In this document: in pieces, positions 8,070-16,635 of the stretch
Layout: the number at the start of each line of letters is the position of its first letter
Position numbering within the stretch: position 1 is the stretch's first letter
Source of the DNA: an uncultured Tropicimonas sp.
GTDB lineage: Bacteria; Pseudomonadota; Alphaproteobacteria; Rhodobacterales; Rhodobacteraceae
Direction: 5' to 3'
Assembly (NCBI GenBank): GCA_947497945.1
Contig: CANMIP010000004.1
Span: forward strand, 213,267 to 277,266
DNA: 64,000 nt
Program-made: the position numbers and the translations under genes
Notes under the pieces: model-generated
Told to the model about the DNA's origin: nothing
What the model saw: the letters and a program-made list of their open reading frames with translations, nothing else
The model's database searches: none

Positions 8070-9145
8070 GCGGACCGCAACGCTTTCCGCATCCGGAACC
8101 GGCCGCGCCTGTCGAGAGCGCCTCGCCCGGCAAGCCTGCCCCGGAGCTGACGGATGCGGCATTGGAACGACTGATGCCGATGCACCTGGTGCTCTCCGGC
8201 GATGGAACCATCCTCAAGGCGGCGCGAACGCTCCGAAGGCTGCGCCCCGACATGCGGCTGGAGGGAATGAATTTCTTCGAGCTGTTCGAACTGCGTCGGC
8301 CAAGAGGGGCAACGCGCGTCGATGAAATGCTCAAGGCGGAAGGTGGACGGTTGTCACTTGCCTTCCAAAAAGACTCCCATGGCCATTTCAAGGCGGTCGC
8401 CGTCCCGCTCGCGAATGGACAGGGGGCCTTGCTGAACCTCTCCTTCGGTTTCACCATCGTCGATGCGGTCCAGACTTATGACCTGACAGCGGGCGATTTC
8501 GCCGGCACGGACCTGGCAATCGAGATGCTGTACCTGGTCGAGGCGAAATCGGCGGCGTTGCATGAGTCGAAGAAGTTGAACCAGCGATTGCAGGGCGCCA
8601 AGATCGCGGCCGAGGAACAAGCCTACACGGACACACTGACCGGACTGAAGAACCGCCGGGCAATGGATCATGTCATGGCCAGGCTGACACGAGAGAAGAT
8701 TCCGTTCGGATTGCTTCACCTGGACCTGGACTATTTCAAGCAGGTCAACGACACGCATGGCCACGCGGCCGGGGATGAGGTCCTTCAGGGCGTGGCGGAA
8801 ATCCTGGTGCATGAAACGCGAGAAACCGACATCGTTGCCCGCGTCGGCGGCGACGAGTTCGTCCTTGTTTTCAAGAAACTCGCCGATATCGACATCCTGC
8901 GTGAGATCGCAAACCGGATCATTCACCGCCTGGAAGAGCCGATCCCCTACAACGACACACAATTGGAGATTTCCGGCAGCATCGGGATAACAACGAGCCT
9001 GCGTGTCGGCAGCGCGACGCCTGAAGAAATGCTGGAGATCGCGGATCTCGCGCTCTACACGTCCAAACGGGCCGGGCGCGGGCGCGCGACCGTTGCGCCG
9101 ATTGTCGGCGCATCGTCGGACGATCTGACCGGAAATCAGCCCTGA
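8066..9145 (+). CDS. Diguanylate cyclase with HNOBA-like N-terminal domain
   Basis: A 359-residue protein. Residues about 30-150 resemble the H-NOX-associated (HNOBA, PAS-like) domain of guanylate cyclases (MPMHLVLSGDGTI, MNFFELFELRRP). A helical linker follows, around 155-185, then a GGDEF domain. The active site is GGDEF at 261-265, with RETD exactly five residues before it, so the inhibitory I-site is intact. The likely reaction is cyclic di-GMP synthesis in the cytoplasm under control of the coupled H-NOX-like protein. The genes overlap by four bases (ATGA). The proline/alanine-rich first 25 residues look disordered. Confidence 0.9.
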   Translation: MSGPQRFPHPEPAAPVESASPGKPAPELTDAALERLMPMHLVLSGDGTILKAARTLRRLRPDMRLEGMNFFELFELRRPRGATRVDEMLKAEGGRLSLAFQKDSHGHFKAVAVPLANGQGALLNLSFGFTIVDAVQTYDLTAGDFAGTDLAIEMLYLVEAKSAALHESKKLNQRLQGAKIAAEEQAYTDTLTGLKNRRAMDHVMARLTREKIPFGLLHLDLDYFKQVNDTHGHAAGDEVLQGVAEILVHETRETDIVARVGGDEFVLVFKKLADIDILREIANRIIHRLEEPIPYNDTQLEISGSIGITTSLRVGSATPEEMLEIADLALYTSKRAGRGRATVAPIVGASSDDLTGNQP

Positions 9146-9504
9146 CTTTCTTGCAGGCCGGAGCGACTCTTCGTTCAGCGCGCAATGGCGCCCGTTGCCT
9201 CCGAAGCGCTCGGTCGTTCCGCTTCGGCTTGTTAAGGACGGACTGGGCGAATGACGGTCAGGACGCGCTGCGCAACAGCGATTCTGCGAGCCTGCCACCC
9301 GACAGAAGCAATCGCTCTCTCACCCGTTGTACTGCGAGAACACCGCTTAAAACGTTCTGTAAGCGAAAAAAGCCGCCAGGCCCGTGCCCGGCGGCGGTCC
9401 GATCCATCTCCCGGTCGCCGATGCCTTCACGCCTTGGCGCCAGCATCGGCAGGTCACATCCTTCTGCACGCACTCCTCGGAGAGGAAGCCGTCCAGGCGC
9501 GGCC
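9146..9504. other. Intergenic region between convergent units
   Basis: No supportable gene. It separates the cyclase gene on the plus strand from the end of the lyxose-isomerase operon on the minus strand. The only clear element is the minus-strand terminator at 9366-9395. Short open frames here have no family character and are probably chance in high-GC DNA. Confidence 0.6.
9366..9395 (-). terminator. Rho-independent terminator of the sugar-uptake operon
   Basis: Read on the minus strand, a GCCGCC/GGCGGC stem with an inner GGC/GCC pair and a short loop is followed by TTTTTT. It lies about 110 bases beyond the stop of the D-lyxose isomerase gene, the last gene of the operon. Confidence 0.75.
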
Positions 9505-10191
9505 CTAATTCAACCAGCTGTCGTAGTCGCTGACCAGAAGATGCGTGGGATCGACATCCTCCTCGATCTTGGCGAAACGTCCGATTGGCGCCCGGAAGAT
9601 ATTGTCTGTCAGGTCGTCATTGACGGTCGAAACTTCTCCGATCAGCACATCGCCCCCCTCGCCCCAGAATGCGTGCCAATCCCCGGGCATCAGAGTGACG
9701 CTCTCGCCGGGCTGGAACAGGAGGACCTCACCGGGCTGGAAGGCGCGCGGAATACCATCGCAGATCACGGTTCCGCCGGCGGTCTCGTCGAACTTTCCGT
9801 CGGCATCCGAGCCATAGAGCTCGATCGCCATTGTGGCGCCGCCGCGGTTGATGATGTCCTCGGCCTTGACCACGTGGGTGTGGCAGGGACTGATCTGGTC
9901 CTGGCGCGAGATCAGCAGTTTCTCGGCATAGCACATGCCGCCGCCGCGCTGCAGGTCGGCGAGGTCGCCATTGCGCAGGGTGAAGAGGAACAGGCCCAGC
10001 TTGTCAAAATCTCCCTCGCCATAATCGGTGATGTCCCAGCCCATGCGGGCATCGATAACACGACGCGCCGTCGCGGCCTTGGCCTTGAATTCCTCGGGGG
10101 TCCAGTAGGCAAAGGGTGGAAGGACGAAGCCATAGTGACGGATCATCTCATCCGCAGCGGCCATGATCTCGTTGATTCTGGAGCGTTTCAT
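9505..10191 (-). CDS. D-lyxose ketol-isomerase
   Basis: A 228-residue cupin-type sugar isomerase of the D-lyxose/D-mannose isomerase family, interconverting D-lyxose and D-xylulose (and often D-mannose and D-fructose). Metal-ligand motifs are visible: CHTHVVKAEDI around residue 104 supplies two His and a Glu, and GDWHAFWGEGGD near 180 supplies a further His. It is the last gene of an operon made of a sugar-binding protein, two permeases, an ATPase and this isomerase, so the transported sugar is probably a pentose or hexose of the lyxo/manno configuration. No kinase gene is in the operon. Confidence 0.9.
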   Translation of the reverse strand: MKRSRINEIMAAADEMIRHYGFVLPPFAYWTPEEFKAKAATARRVIDARMGWDITDYGEGDFDKLGLFLFTLRNGDLADLQRGGGMCYAEKLLISRQDQISPCHTHVVKAEDIINRGGATMAIELYGSDADGKFDETAGGTVICDGIPRAFQPGEVLLFQPGESVTLMPGDWHAFWGEGGDVLIGEVSTVNDDLTDNIFRAPIGRFAKIEEDVDPTHLLVSDYDSWLN

Positions 10192-10215
10192 CGGAACATC
10201 TCTTTGTTTTTCGCG

Positions 10216-11328
10216 TTATCGGATACGATTCGTCGTGCTGGGGTCGAAGAACACGGCCTTGGTCATGTTGAATGAGATCGGCGCGAAGGCGCCCAGCTCG
10301 ATCCGGGCATCGGCGCGGAGACGCGCGATACATTCCTTCCCACCCAGTGGTGTGAGCGCGAAGGTGTCGGAGCCCGCCGGTTGGCTGACTTCGATGAAGC
10401 AGTCACGCGTTTCGATCTGCGGCGAGGTGCGGTCCGCTCCATCGGGATCGGTCATCGCCTCCGGACGGATGCCGAACACGATGGGCTTGCCGACAAAACC
10501 ACGCATCTCGGCAGTGTCCGGTGCGGGCAGGGATATTTTCGTATCGCCATAGCCTTCGATCTCGATCTCCAGCCCTCCGTCACGTTCGAGCAGCAGGCCG
10601 TCAATCAGGTTCATCGAGGGCGAGCCCATGAAATCGGCGACGAACATGTTCGAAGGGTCGTTGTAGATCTCGTCCGGCGAACCGGCCTGTTGCAGATAGC
10701 CCGCCTCCAGCACCGCGATCTTGGTCGCAAGCGTCAGCGCCTCGATCTGGTCGTGTGTGACATAGACGATGGTCGTGCCCATGCGCCGGTGCAATCGCTT
10801 GATCTCGGTGCGCATGTCGACCCGGAGCTTGGCGTCGAGATTGGAGAGCGGTTCGTCGAAGAGGAAGACCTGCGGATGGCGTACAAGCGCGCGTCCCATG
10901 GCGACACGCTGGCGTTGGCCGCCGGAGAGCTGCGAGGGCTTGCGGTCGAGCAAATTGCCGATCTGCAGGATGTCGGCCACCTCCTGGATGGCCTTTTCCT
11001 GCTCCGCCTTGTCGACACCGCGGATCTCCATGCCAAAAGAGATATTTCCACGCACGGTCATGTTCGGATAGAGCGCGTAGCTCTGGAACACCATGGCGAT
11101 ATCGCGCTTGGAGGGGTGCAGCCCCTCAACGTTTCGATCCCCGATCCGGATCTCGCCCGAGGTGGTCTTCTCCAGCCCGGCGATGCAGTTCAGCAGCGTG
11201 GACTTGCCACAGCCGGAGGGGCCGACGAGCACGAGGAAGCCGCCATCCTCGATATCGAGGTCAATCCCTTTCAGGACTTCCACAGCCCCGAAGCTCTTGG
11301 TCAGTTGGTCGATGGTCAGAGAGGCCAT
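10216..11328 (-). CDS. Carbohydrate ABC transporter ATP-binding protein (UgpC/MsmK type)
   Basis: A 370-residue ATPase of the CUT1 sugar-importer class. Walker A is GPSGCGKST, the signature is LSGGQRQR, Walker B is VFLFDEP, and the H-loop His is in YVTHDQIEA. A C-terminal regulatory TOBE/MalK-type domain follows from about residue 240. It energises uptake of the sugar delivered by the binding protein at 13194-14444 through the two permeases. A 24-base gap separates it from the isomerase and four bases separate it from the permease. Confidence 0.95.
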   Translation of the reverse strand: MASLTIDQLTKSFGAVEVLKGIDLDIEDGGFLVLVGPSGCGKSTLLNCIAGLEKTTSGEIRIGDRNVEGLHPSKRDIAMVFQSYALYPNMTVRGNISFGMEIRGVDKAEQEKAIQEVADILQIGNLLDRKPSQLSGGQRQRVAMGRALVRHPQVFLFDEPLSNLDAKLRVDMRTEIKRLHRRMGTTIVYVTHDQIEALTLATKIAVLEAGYLQQAGSPDEIYNDPSNMFVADFMGSPSMNLIDGLLLERDGGLEIEIEGYGDTKISLPAPDTAEMRGFVGKPIVFGIRPEAMTDPDGADRTSPQIETRDCFIEVSQPAGSDTFALTPLGGKECIARLRADARIELGAFAPISFNMTKAVFFDPSTTNRIR

Positions 11329-11332
11329 GAGC

Positions 11333-12214
11333 TTATCCCTTCACGGCGCCGGCCATCAGGCCACGCACGAAGTAGCGTCCGGAGACGATGTAGACGATGA
11401 GGGTGGGCAGGGCAGTCAGAATGGCACCGGCAAAGTGCACGTTATATTCCTTCACACCCGTGGAGGAGTTCACCAGGTTGTTCAGCGCTACCGTGATGGG
11501 CGTTGAATCATAGCTGGAGAAGGATGCCCCGAAGAGGAAGTCATTCCAGACATTGGTGAACTGCCAGATGATGGTGACGACGATGATCGGCCCCGAAGAG
11601 GGGATCAGGATCCGCCAGAAGACCTGGAAGAAACTTGCGCCGTCGATCTGGGCCGCGCGAACCAACTCGGTCGGGAAGGCGGCGTAGTAGTTGCGGAAAA
11701 AGAGCGTGGTGAAGCCGAGCCCGTAGACCGTGTGCACCATGATCAGCCCGCCCAGCGTGCCGGCGAGCCCCAGCATGCCGAGGATGCGCGCCATCGGGAT
11801 AAGAACGATCTGGAAGGGGATAAAGCACGCCAGCAGCATCAGCCCGAAGATAAGGTTCACGCCCGGGAACTCCCATTTCGTCATCACGTAGCCATTGAGC
11901 GCGCCGAGGAAGGTCGACAGGAACACGGCGGGTACGACCATGATGATCGAGTTGAAGAAATAGGGCTTGAGACCGGTGGCTTCGACACCGATCTGGGTTT
12001 GCGACCAAGCCTGGCGCCAAGGCTCGAAGGTGATGTCCTTCGGGGGGGCAAGCATGTCGCCGCCGCGGATCTCGTCCAGCGTTTTCAGCGAGTTGGAGAC
12101 CATGACCCAGAGCGGTAGCAGGTAGTAGATCACGAAGAAGATCAGCAGGGTGTAGATCAGGATACGGGTCAGGCTACCGGCATTTATGGCATTGTCCTGG
12201 CTGGGGATGCTCAT
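11333..12214 (-). CDS. Carbohydrate ABC transporter permease (MalG type)
   Basis: A 293-residue inner-membrane permease with about six transmembrane helices and the EAA loop (ELVRAAQIDGASFFQVFWRI) that docks on the ATPase. It pairs with the upstream MalF-type permease, and the two genes overlap by four bases. The C terminus ends with the typical VRGLMAGAVKG. Confidence 0.94.
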   Translation of the reverse strand: MSIPSQDNAINAGSLTRILIYTLLIFFVIYYLLPLWVMVSNSLKTLDEIRGGDMLAPPKDITFEPWRQAWSQTQIGVEATGLKPYFFNSIIMVVPAVFLSTFLGALNGYVMTKWEFPGVNLIFGLMLLACFIPFQIVLIPMARILGMLGLAGTLGGLIMVHTVYGLGFTTLFFRNYYAAFPTELVRAAQIDGASFFQVFWRILIPSSGPIIVVTIIWQFTNVWNDFLFGASFSSYDSTPITVALNNLVNSSTGVKEYNVHFAGAILTALPTLIVYIVSGRYFVRGLMAGAVKG

Positions 12215-13089
12215 TTGTTTTTCTCCCCGTGCCGGATTTCGCTGTAAAGATAGGGAACGACGATCGAGAAGACCATGATCAGCATGATGATCGCGGACGA
12301 GGCGCCGACGCCCATCTGGTTGCGCGTGAACGTGTAGGAATACATGAAGGTTGCGGGCACTTCCGTGGCCCGGCCCGGGCCGCCGCCGGTCATGGCCACG
12401 ACGAGGTCGTAGGACTTGATGGCGAGGTGCGTGAGCACGACGAAGGCGGAGAGGAAGACCGGGCGCATCATCGGGATGATGATACGGCGATAGATAAGGA
12501 CACCGGAGGCGCCGTCCACCTGCGCGGCCTTTATGATTTCATTGTCGACGCCGCGAAGGCCGGCAAGGAACATCGCCATCACGTAGCCCGAGCTTTGCCA
12601 GACTGCGGCGATGACGATGGTGTAGATCGCCATCTCGCGATCCTTGATCCAGTTGAACTGGAAACTCTCCCAACCCCATTGATGCATGGTATTTTCCAGC
12701 CCGATGCCAGGATCCAGGAACCATTTCCAGGCAACCCCTGTGACGATGAACGAGATCGCCATCGGGTAGAGATAGACGGTGCGAATGAAGCCTTCGGAGC
12801 GGATCTGCTGGTCGAGCAGAATGGCGAGGAAGAGGCCGAGACAGGAACAAATGACGATATAGAGCGTGCCGAAAATCGCCAGGTTTGTCAGCGCGATAGA
12901 CCAGTGTTTCAGCCCGAAGAGCTTGGTGTAGTTGGCCAGGCCGACGAAGTCGTTATTGGGCAACATCCGCGAATTCGTCATCGACAGCCACCCGGTATAA
13001 AGGATGAAACCGTAGACGAAAATCAGGATGGCAACGAAGCTTGGCGCCAGGACAATCCGGGGCACCCATTCCTGTAGTCGATCTCTCAT
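12211..13089 (-). CDS. Carbohydrate ABC transporter permease (MalF/UgpA type)
   Basis: A 292-residue inner-membrane permease with six predicted helices and the EAA loop (NEIIKAAQVDGASG). The first transmembrane segment (VAILIFVYGFILYTGWL) lies at the N terminus. It forms the heterodimeric channel with the MalG-type partner. It is separated from the binding-protein gene by a roughly 100-base gap that holds two strong hairpins. Confidence 0.94.
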   Translation of the reverse strand: MRDRLQEWVPRIVLAPSFVAILIFVYGFILYTGWLSMTNSRMLPNNDFVGLANYTKLFGLKHWSIALTNLAIFGTLYIVICSCLGLFLAILLDQQIRSEGFIRTVYLYPMAISFIVTGVAWKWFLDPGIGLENTMHQWGWESFQFNWIKDREMAIYTIVIAAVWQSSGYVMAMFLAGLRGVDNEIIKAAQVDGASGVLIYRRIIIPMMRPVFLSAFVVLTHLAIKSYDLVVAMTGGGPGRATEVPATFMYSYTFTRNQMGVGASSAIIMLIMVFSIVVPYLYSEIRHGEKNK

Positions 13090-13111
13090 TGAGACAATCC
13101 GGCGTTAAGGG

Positions 13112-13143
13112 CGTCTGGCAGGCCGGTGAGGGCCTGCCAGACG
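13112..13143 (-). other. mRNA hairpin between binding-protein and permease genes
   Basis: A perfect 13-bp inverted repeat with a six-base loop and no U-tract. It sits just downstream of the solute-binding-protein gene, the usual place for a structure that protects the upstream mRNA and raises binding protein over permease, as in malE-malF. The role is inferred. Confidence 0.6.
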
Positions 13144-13148
13144 GTTTG

Positions 13149-13183
13149 GGGCGCGCGCGGAAAGGGGAGAAATGCGCGCGCCC
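13149..13183 (-). other. Second mRNA hairpin after the binding-protein gene
   Basis: A 10-bp GC-only stem (GGGCGCGCGC and its complement) around a 15-base loop, directly between the binding-protein stop and the first hairpin. Together they form a tandem stem-loop pair without a U-run, so stabilisation or partial attenuation is more likely than termination. Confidence 0.55.
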
Positions 13184-13193
13184 GCGAGGGAGA

Positions 13194-14444
13194 TTACTTC
13201 GCGGCCTCGACGGCGGCGGCGAGCTCCTCGGCGGCTTCCTCGGCGCCGTATTCACCGTTCAGATGCGCGGTGACGACGTCGAAGATCGCGGATTTGATGT
13301 TCGAGCTGGCGCCGTGACCATGGGCCATGGAGCCTTGCAGCGTGCCATTGGCAGCGGCTTCTGCGAGATCGGCCATGCCTTTCTTGCCGCAGGCGTCGAA
13401 CTCGGTATCGGCGATGTCGGTGCGTGCCGGCACGGACCCCTTCACGAGGTTGAAGGCAACCTGGAAGTCCGGGTTCATGACAGCGGAAGCCATCATCTTC
13501 TGCGCTTCGACCTGCTCTTCGGCCACGTCGAACATGGCGAACTGGTCGGAGTTGAACAGAACGGAGCCCTGCGTGCCCGGGAAGCGGATGCAGACGAAAT
13601 CTTCGCCCGGCACCTGGTTGGCCTTCACGAACTCACCCTTGGCCCAGTCGCCCATGGCCTGCATGCCGGCTTCGCCATTGATGACCATCGCCGAGGCCAG
13701 GTTCCAGTCACGGCCCGAGAAGTTCTCGTCGAAATAGCCGCGCAGAACTTCCATGCGCTTGAAGGCCTCGACCATCTGCTCGCCGCCGAGCGCCTCGGGG
13801 TCCTGGTCGATGATGGCGGATTTGTAGAAATCATCGCCAAGGCCGAGCACGACCGAATCGAAGACGGTGCCGTCCTGCCAGGCCTGGCCACCATGTGCCA
13901 GCGGGGTGATGCCGTTGGCCTTCATCGCGTCGAGAACCGCGATCAGCTCTTCCCATGTCTCGGGCGCCTTGCCGCCTGCGGCGTCAAGCGCGTCCTTGTT
14001 GATCCACATCCAGTTGGTGGAGTGCACGTTGACCGGGGCAGCGATCCACTTGCCGTCCCACTTCGAGAATTCCTGCAGCGCCGGCGGAACGACCGAGTCC
14101 CAGTCTTCTGCCGCGGCGACATCGGAAAGATCGCCCAGGAAGCCTTCGGCGGCCCAGTCCTTGATGTCGAAGCCGAGCATCTGCACGGCGGTCGGCGGGT
14201 TGCCCGAAGTGACGCGTGCGCGCAGCACGGTCATGGCTTCCACACCGGAGCCACCGGCCACCGGCATGTCTTTCCAGGTCACGCCCTTGGATTCGAGATC
14301 CTCCTTGAGCACGTTGAGCGCCGCGGCCTCCCCGCCTGCGGTCCACCAGTGCAGCACCTCGACTTCCGCCGCGGTTGCCGCCGAGGCGGCGAGCCCCAGG
14401 ACCAGGGCCGATGCGGTAGCTTTAAGGGCAAGCTTGCGTTCCAT
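13194..14444 (-). CDS. Carbohydrate ABC transporter substrate-binding protein
   Basis: A 416-residue periplasmic solute-binding protein (family 1, MalE/UgpB-like). A signal peptide of about 23 residues ends at AATAAEVE, and the mature N terminus begins [10 protein letters not shown], characteristic of CUT1 binders. I chose the ATG preceded by GGGAGGAAAAC; the frame is open further upstream but that extension has no leader character. It is the first gene of the operon and is read from a promoter with a consensus TTGACA box. The ligand is probably a sugar related to D-lyxose or D-mannose, by context only. Confidence 0.93.
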   Translation of the reverse strand: MERKLALKATASALVLGLAASAATAAEVEVLHWWTAGGEAAALNVLKEDLESKGVTWKDMPVAGGSGVEAMTVLRARVTSGNPPTAVQMLGFDIKDWAAEGFLGDLSDVAAAEDWDSVVPPALQEFSKWDGKWIAAPVNVHSTNWMWINKDALDAAGGKAPETWEELIAVLDAMKANGITPLAHGGQAWQDGTVFDSVVLGLGDDFYKSAIIDQDPEALGGEQMVEAFKRMEVLRGYFDENFSGRDWNLASAMVINGEAGMQAMGDWAKGEFVKANQVPGEDFVCIRFPGTQGSVLFNSDQFAMFDVAEEQVEAQKMMASAVMNPDFQVAFNLVKGSVPARTDIADTEFDACGKKGMADLAEAAANGTLQGSMAHGHGASSNIKSAIFDVVTAHLNGEYGAEEAAEELAAAVEAAK

Positions 14445-14484
14445 GTTTTCCTCCCAATGAAACGTGCAGTCATGTTTGCGATAT

Positions 14485-14515
14485 TTATAACGTTTCAAGC
14501 ATCGTGAAATGTCAA
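14485..14515 (-). promoter_or_regulatory. Promoter and LacI-type operator of the sugar-uptake operon
   Basis: On the minus strand a perfect TTGACA (14510-14515) is followed by an AT-rich -10 region containing CGTTAT/TATAAA. The -10 region overlaps GAAACGTTAT, which resembles the AAACG-centred half-sites of LacI-family operators. A bound repressor would cover the -10 element. A related site lies at 14593-14607 before the divergent lacI-family gene. Confidence 0.6.
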
Positions 14516-14592
14516 CACTGTTGGCGCGAACACGCTTTCAATTTTGTTTTCTTGCTATAGGCTGCCGAGCCAGATGCAGCCTTCAGCCCGAT

Positions 14593-14607
14593 GTAAATCG
14601 TTTAAAA
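14593..14607. promoter_or_regulatory. Second candidate LacI-family operator
   Basis: The sequence TTTTAAACGATTTAC (minus strand) shares the AAACG core and flanks with the operator over the divergent promoter. It lies 35-49 bases before the start of the LacI-family gene, a place suited to autoregulation or looping. Assigned by eye only. Confidence 0.45.
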
Positions 14608-14641
14608 CCAGCTGGCGCCGCCACCCCGCCAGGAAACGCCC

Positions 14642-15646
14642 ATGACACCGACCAACCGTCCAACCCTCAAGACCGTCGCCGAAATGTCCGGCCTGGCCGT
14701 GGCAACAGTCTCCCGTGCATTGGCCAATGACCCCAAGATCGCGGAGGCCACGCGCGCGCGGGTTGCCGAGGTTGCCGCCTCGGTCGGCTATGTTCCGGAT
14801 CGTGCCGCGCGCCGGTTGCGCACGGGCAAGACCATGGTCATCAACCTGATGCTGGACCCGCATTTCGAAATCCTCGGCTTCGGCAACGCACTTCTCGTCG
14901 GCCTGACCACTGCGCTGGAAGGCTCGGGCTACAATCTCGTCGTCACGCCGCATTTCACCGATGTCGATTCGCTGACCCCGATCCAGCATATCGTCACCAA
15001 CCGGCAGGCCGATGGCGTGATCTTCACACGAACAGCGCCATTCGACGAGCGCGTGCGCTTCCTTCTGGAATGTGGCTTCCCATTCGTCAGCCACGGGCGG
15101 ACGGAGTTCACCGAGCCGCATTCCTGGGTCGATTTCGACAATGAAGCCTTCGCCCATGCCGCGGCGATGCGGCTGATCGGAAAGGGATGTCGGCGCATTT
15201 GCGTTGTGCTGCCGCCGGAGAGCCTGACCTTTCGCCAGCACCTGCGCTACGGGTTGATGCGGGCCGTGCGCGAGAGCGGCGTGGATTTCCATATCCCGAC
15301 CGAAATCTCACTCGATTCCTCGATGGAAGAGATCCATGACTGGGCCAGCGAAATTGCCGGCACGGACGACCGGCCGGACGGGTTCATCTGTCCCGGCGAA
15401 GCGTCCTACCTCGCCATCCGAAACGGCTATGGCAAACATGACTATAAGGTCGGCCGGGATTTCCACGCCGTGGCGAAGTCGATCTCCGGCATCCTGTCGC
15501 AGATCGACCCGGAGACAGACACGATCCACGAGGACGTAGAGGTCGCGGGACAGATCATGGCCCGCAAGCTGGTCGCCATCCTTGGCGACCCGGACGCAGG
15601 CCCGAGCCAGGACCTGCTGCCAATCGACCCTCGCTTCGCCATCTGA
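14642..15646 (+). CDS. LacI-family transcriptional regulator
   Basis: A 334-residue repressor. The N-terminal helix-turn-helix (residues about 8-30: TLKTVAEMSGLAVATVSRAL) is followed by the hinge helix and a periplasmic-binding-protein-like sensor domain. It diverges from the sugar ABC/lyxose-isomerase operon, with two AAACG-type sites in the intergenic space. It is therefore very likely the local repressor, released by the transported sugar or its ketose product. Confidence 0.92.
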   Translation: MTPTNRPTLKTVAEMSGLAVATVSRALANDPKIAEATRARVAEVAASVGYVPDRAARRLRTGKTMVINLMLDPHFEILGFGNALLVGLTTALEGSGYNLVVTPHFTDVDSLTPIQHIVTNRQADGVIFTRTAPFDERVRFLLECGFPFVSHGRTEFTEPHSWVDFDNEAFAHAAAMRLIGKGCRRICVVLPPESLTFRQHLRYGLMRAVRESGVDFHIPTEISLDSSMEEIHDWASEIAGTDDRPDGFICPGEASYLAIRNGYGKHDYKVGRDFHAVAKSISGILSQIDPETDTIHEDVEVAGQIMARKLVAILGDPDAGPSQDLLPIDPRFAI

Positions 15647-15715
15647 CGGACAGGGCCATTCGACAATTCCCGCGCAATATACTAGGTCCGACCAAGGCCA
15701 GTCAGGATACGCCCC

Positions 15716-16618
15716 TTGCCCCGTTCGAACGCCGTCTTCAAGGAAAGCTACAATCGCGCGCTCACCTTCCTGGAACAGGTCGGCCCCGAGACGAGCCTGC
15801 CGGCCGAAACGGATTTCGCGAAACGCTGGAACATTTCGCGCACAACCGTCCGCGCGATCCTGGAGCGGCTGCAATCGCAGGGGCTGATCGAATGGGAAGG
15901 CCGTCACAAAAAGGTGCTGCGTCGGCCCAGGCATTCGGATTTCTTCGGCGAGGACGAGACCCGCACCACCGCGGAGAAGGTCGAGCAGCGCTTCATGGAA
16001 CATGTTGTGGGCGGCGATCTCGCGCCCGGCACCTCGCTACGCGAAAGCGAGCTGGCGCGAGTCTTCGGCGCCTCGCCCTCGGCCGTGCGAGAATTCCTGA
16101 TCCGTTTCTCCCGCTTCGGACTGATAGAAAAGCAGCCCAATCGTCACTGGGTTCTGCGCGGCTTCACACGCGACTTCGCGGTCGAGCTTTTCTATGTCCG
16201 GGAGATGTTCGAGCTGCGTGCATTCGAGGCCCTGCTGGCCGAACCGGCGTCGAGCCCGGCCCGGACCGAACTCGTCTCGATGGCGCCGGAGTTCCAGAGA
16301 ATTATCGATGACATCGAGACCGCCTATCTCGACTTTCCGAGGCTCGACGAGAGGTTTCACCGCATTCCGCTGGATCTGCTCGACAATCGCTTCATCGACG
16401 ACTTCTTCCAGGTCGTCTCGATGATCTTCCACTTCCATTATCGCTGGAACAAGGCCGGCGAGATGGACCGCAACCTGAATGCCTGCTGCGAGCATCTGGA
16501 GATCATTTCGGCGGTTCGGGCATCGGATGATGCGCAAGCGCGGGCGCGATTCCGGGAACATCTCGACTCCGCCCGGCGAACGCTCCTGCTCTCGATACAG
16601 TGGGACAATCACCGCTGA
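15716..16618 (+). CDS. GntR/FCD regulator with two winged-helix domains
   Basis: A 300-residue regulator with an unusual layout. Residues about 1-70 form one GntR-type winged helix (SLPAETDFAKRWNISRTTVR). Residues about 82-150 form a second (SLRESELARVFGASPSAVR). The rest is an FCD ligand-binding domain with the expected metal-site histidines (RFHRI, FHFHYRW, REHLDSARR). The start is TTG, 12 bases after AGGA; no ATG gives the first domain. It follows the LacI-family gene on the same strand after 69 bases that contain a TATACT box, so it may have its own promoter. Its targets are unknown. Confidence 0.85.
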   Translation: MPRSNAVFKESYNRALTFLEQVGPETSLPAETDFAKRWNISRTTVRAILERLQSQGLIEWEGRHKKVLRRPRHSDFFGEDETRTTAEKVEQRFMEHVVGGDLAPGTSLRESELARVFGASPSAVREFLIRFSRFGLIEKQPNRHWVLRGFTRDFAVELFYVREMFELRAFEALLAEPASSPARTELVSMAPEFQRIIDDIETAYLDFPRLDERFHRIPLDLLDNRFIDDFFQVVSMIFHFHYRWNKAGEMDRNLNACCEHLEIISAVRASDDAQARARFREHLDSARRTLLLSIQWDNHR

Positions 16619-16635
16619 GAAACGCGGCCCACACC

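Noticed and set aside
9258..9473. Small 71-codon frame in the gap after the HNOBA cyclase
   Set aside because: It overlaps the terminator of the sugar operon and has no recognisable sequence.
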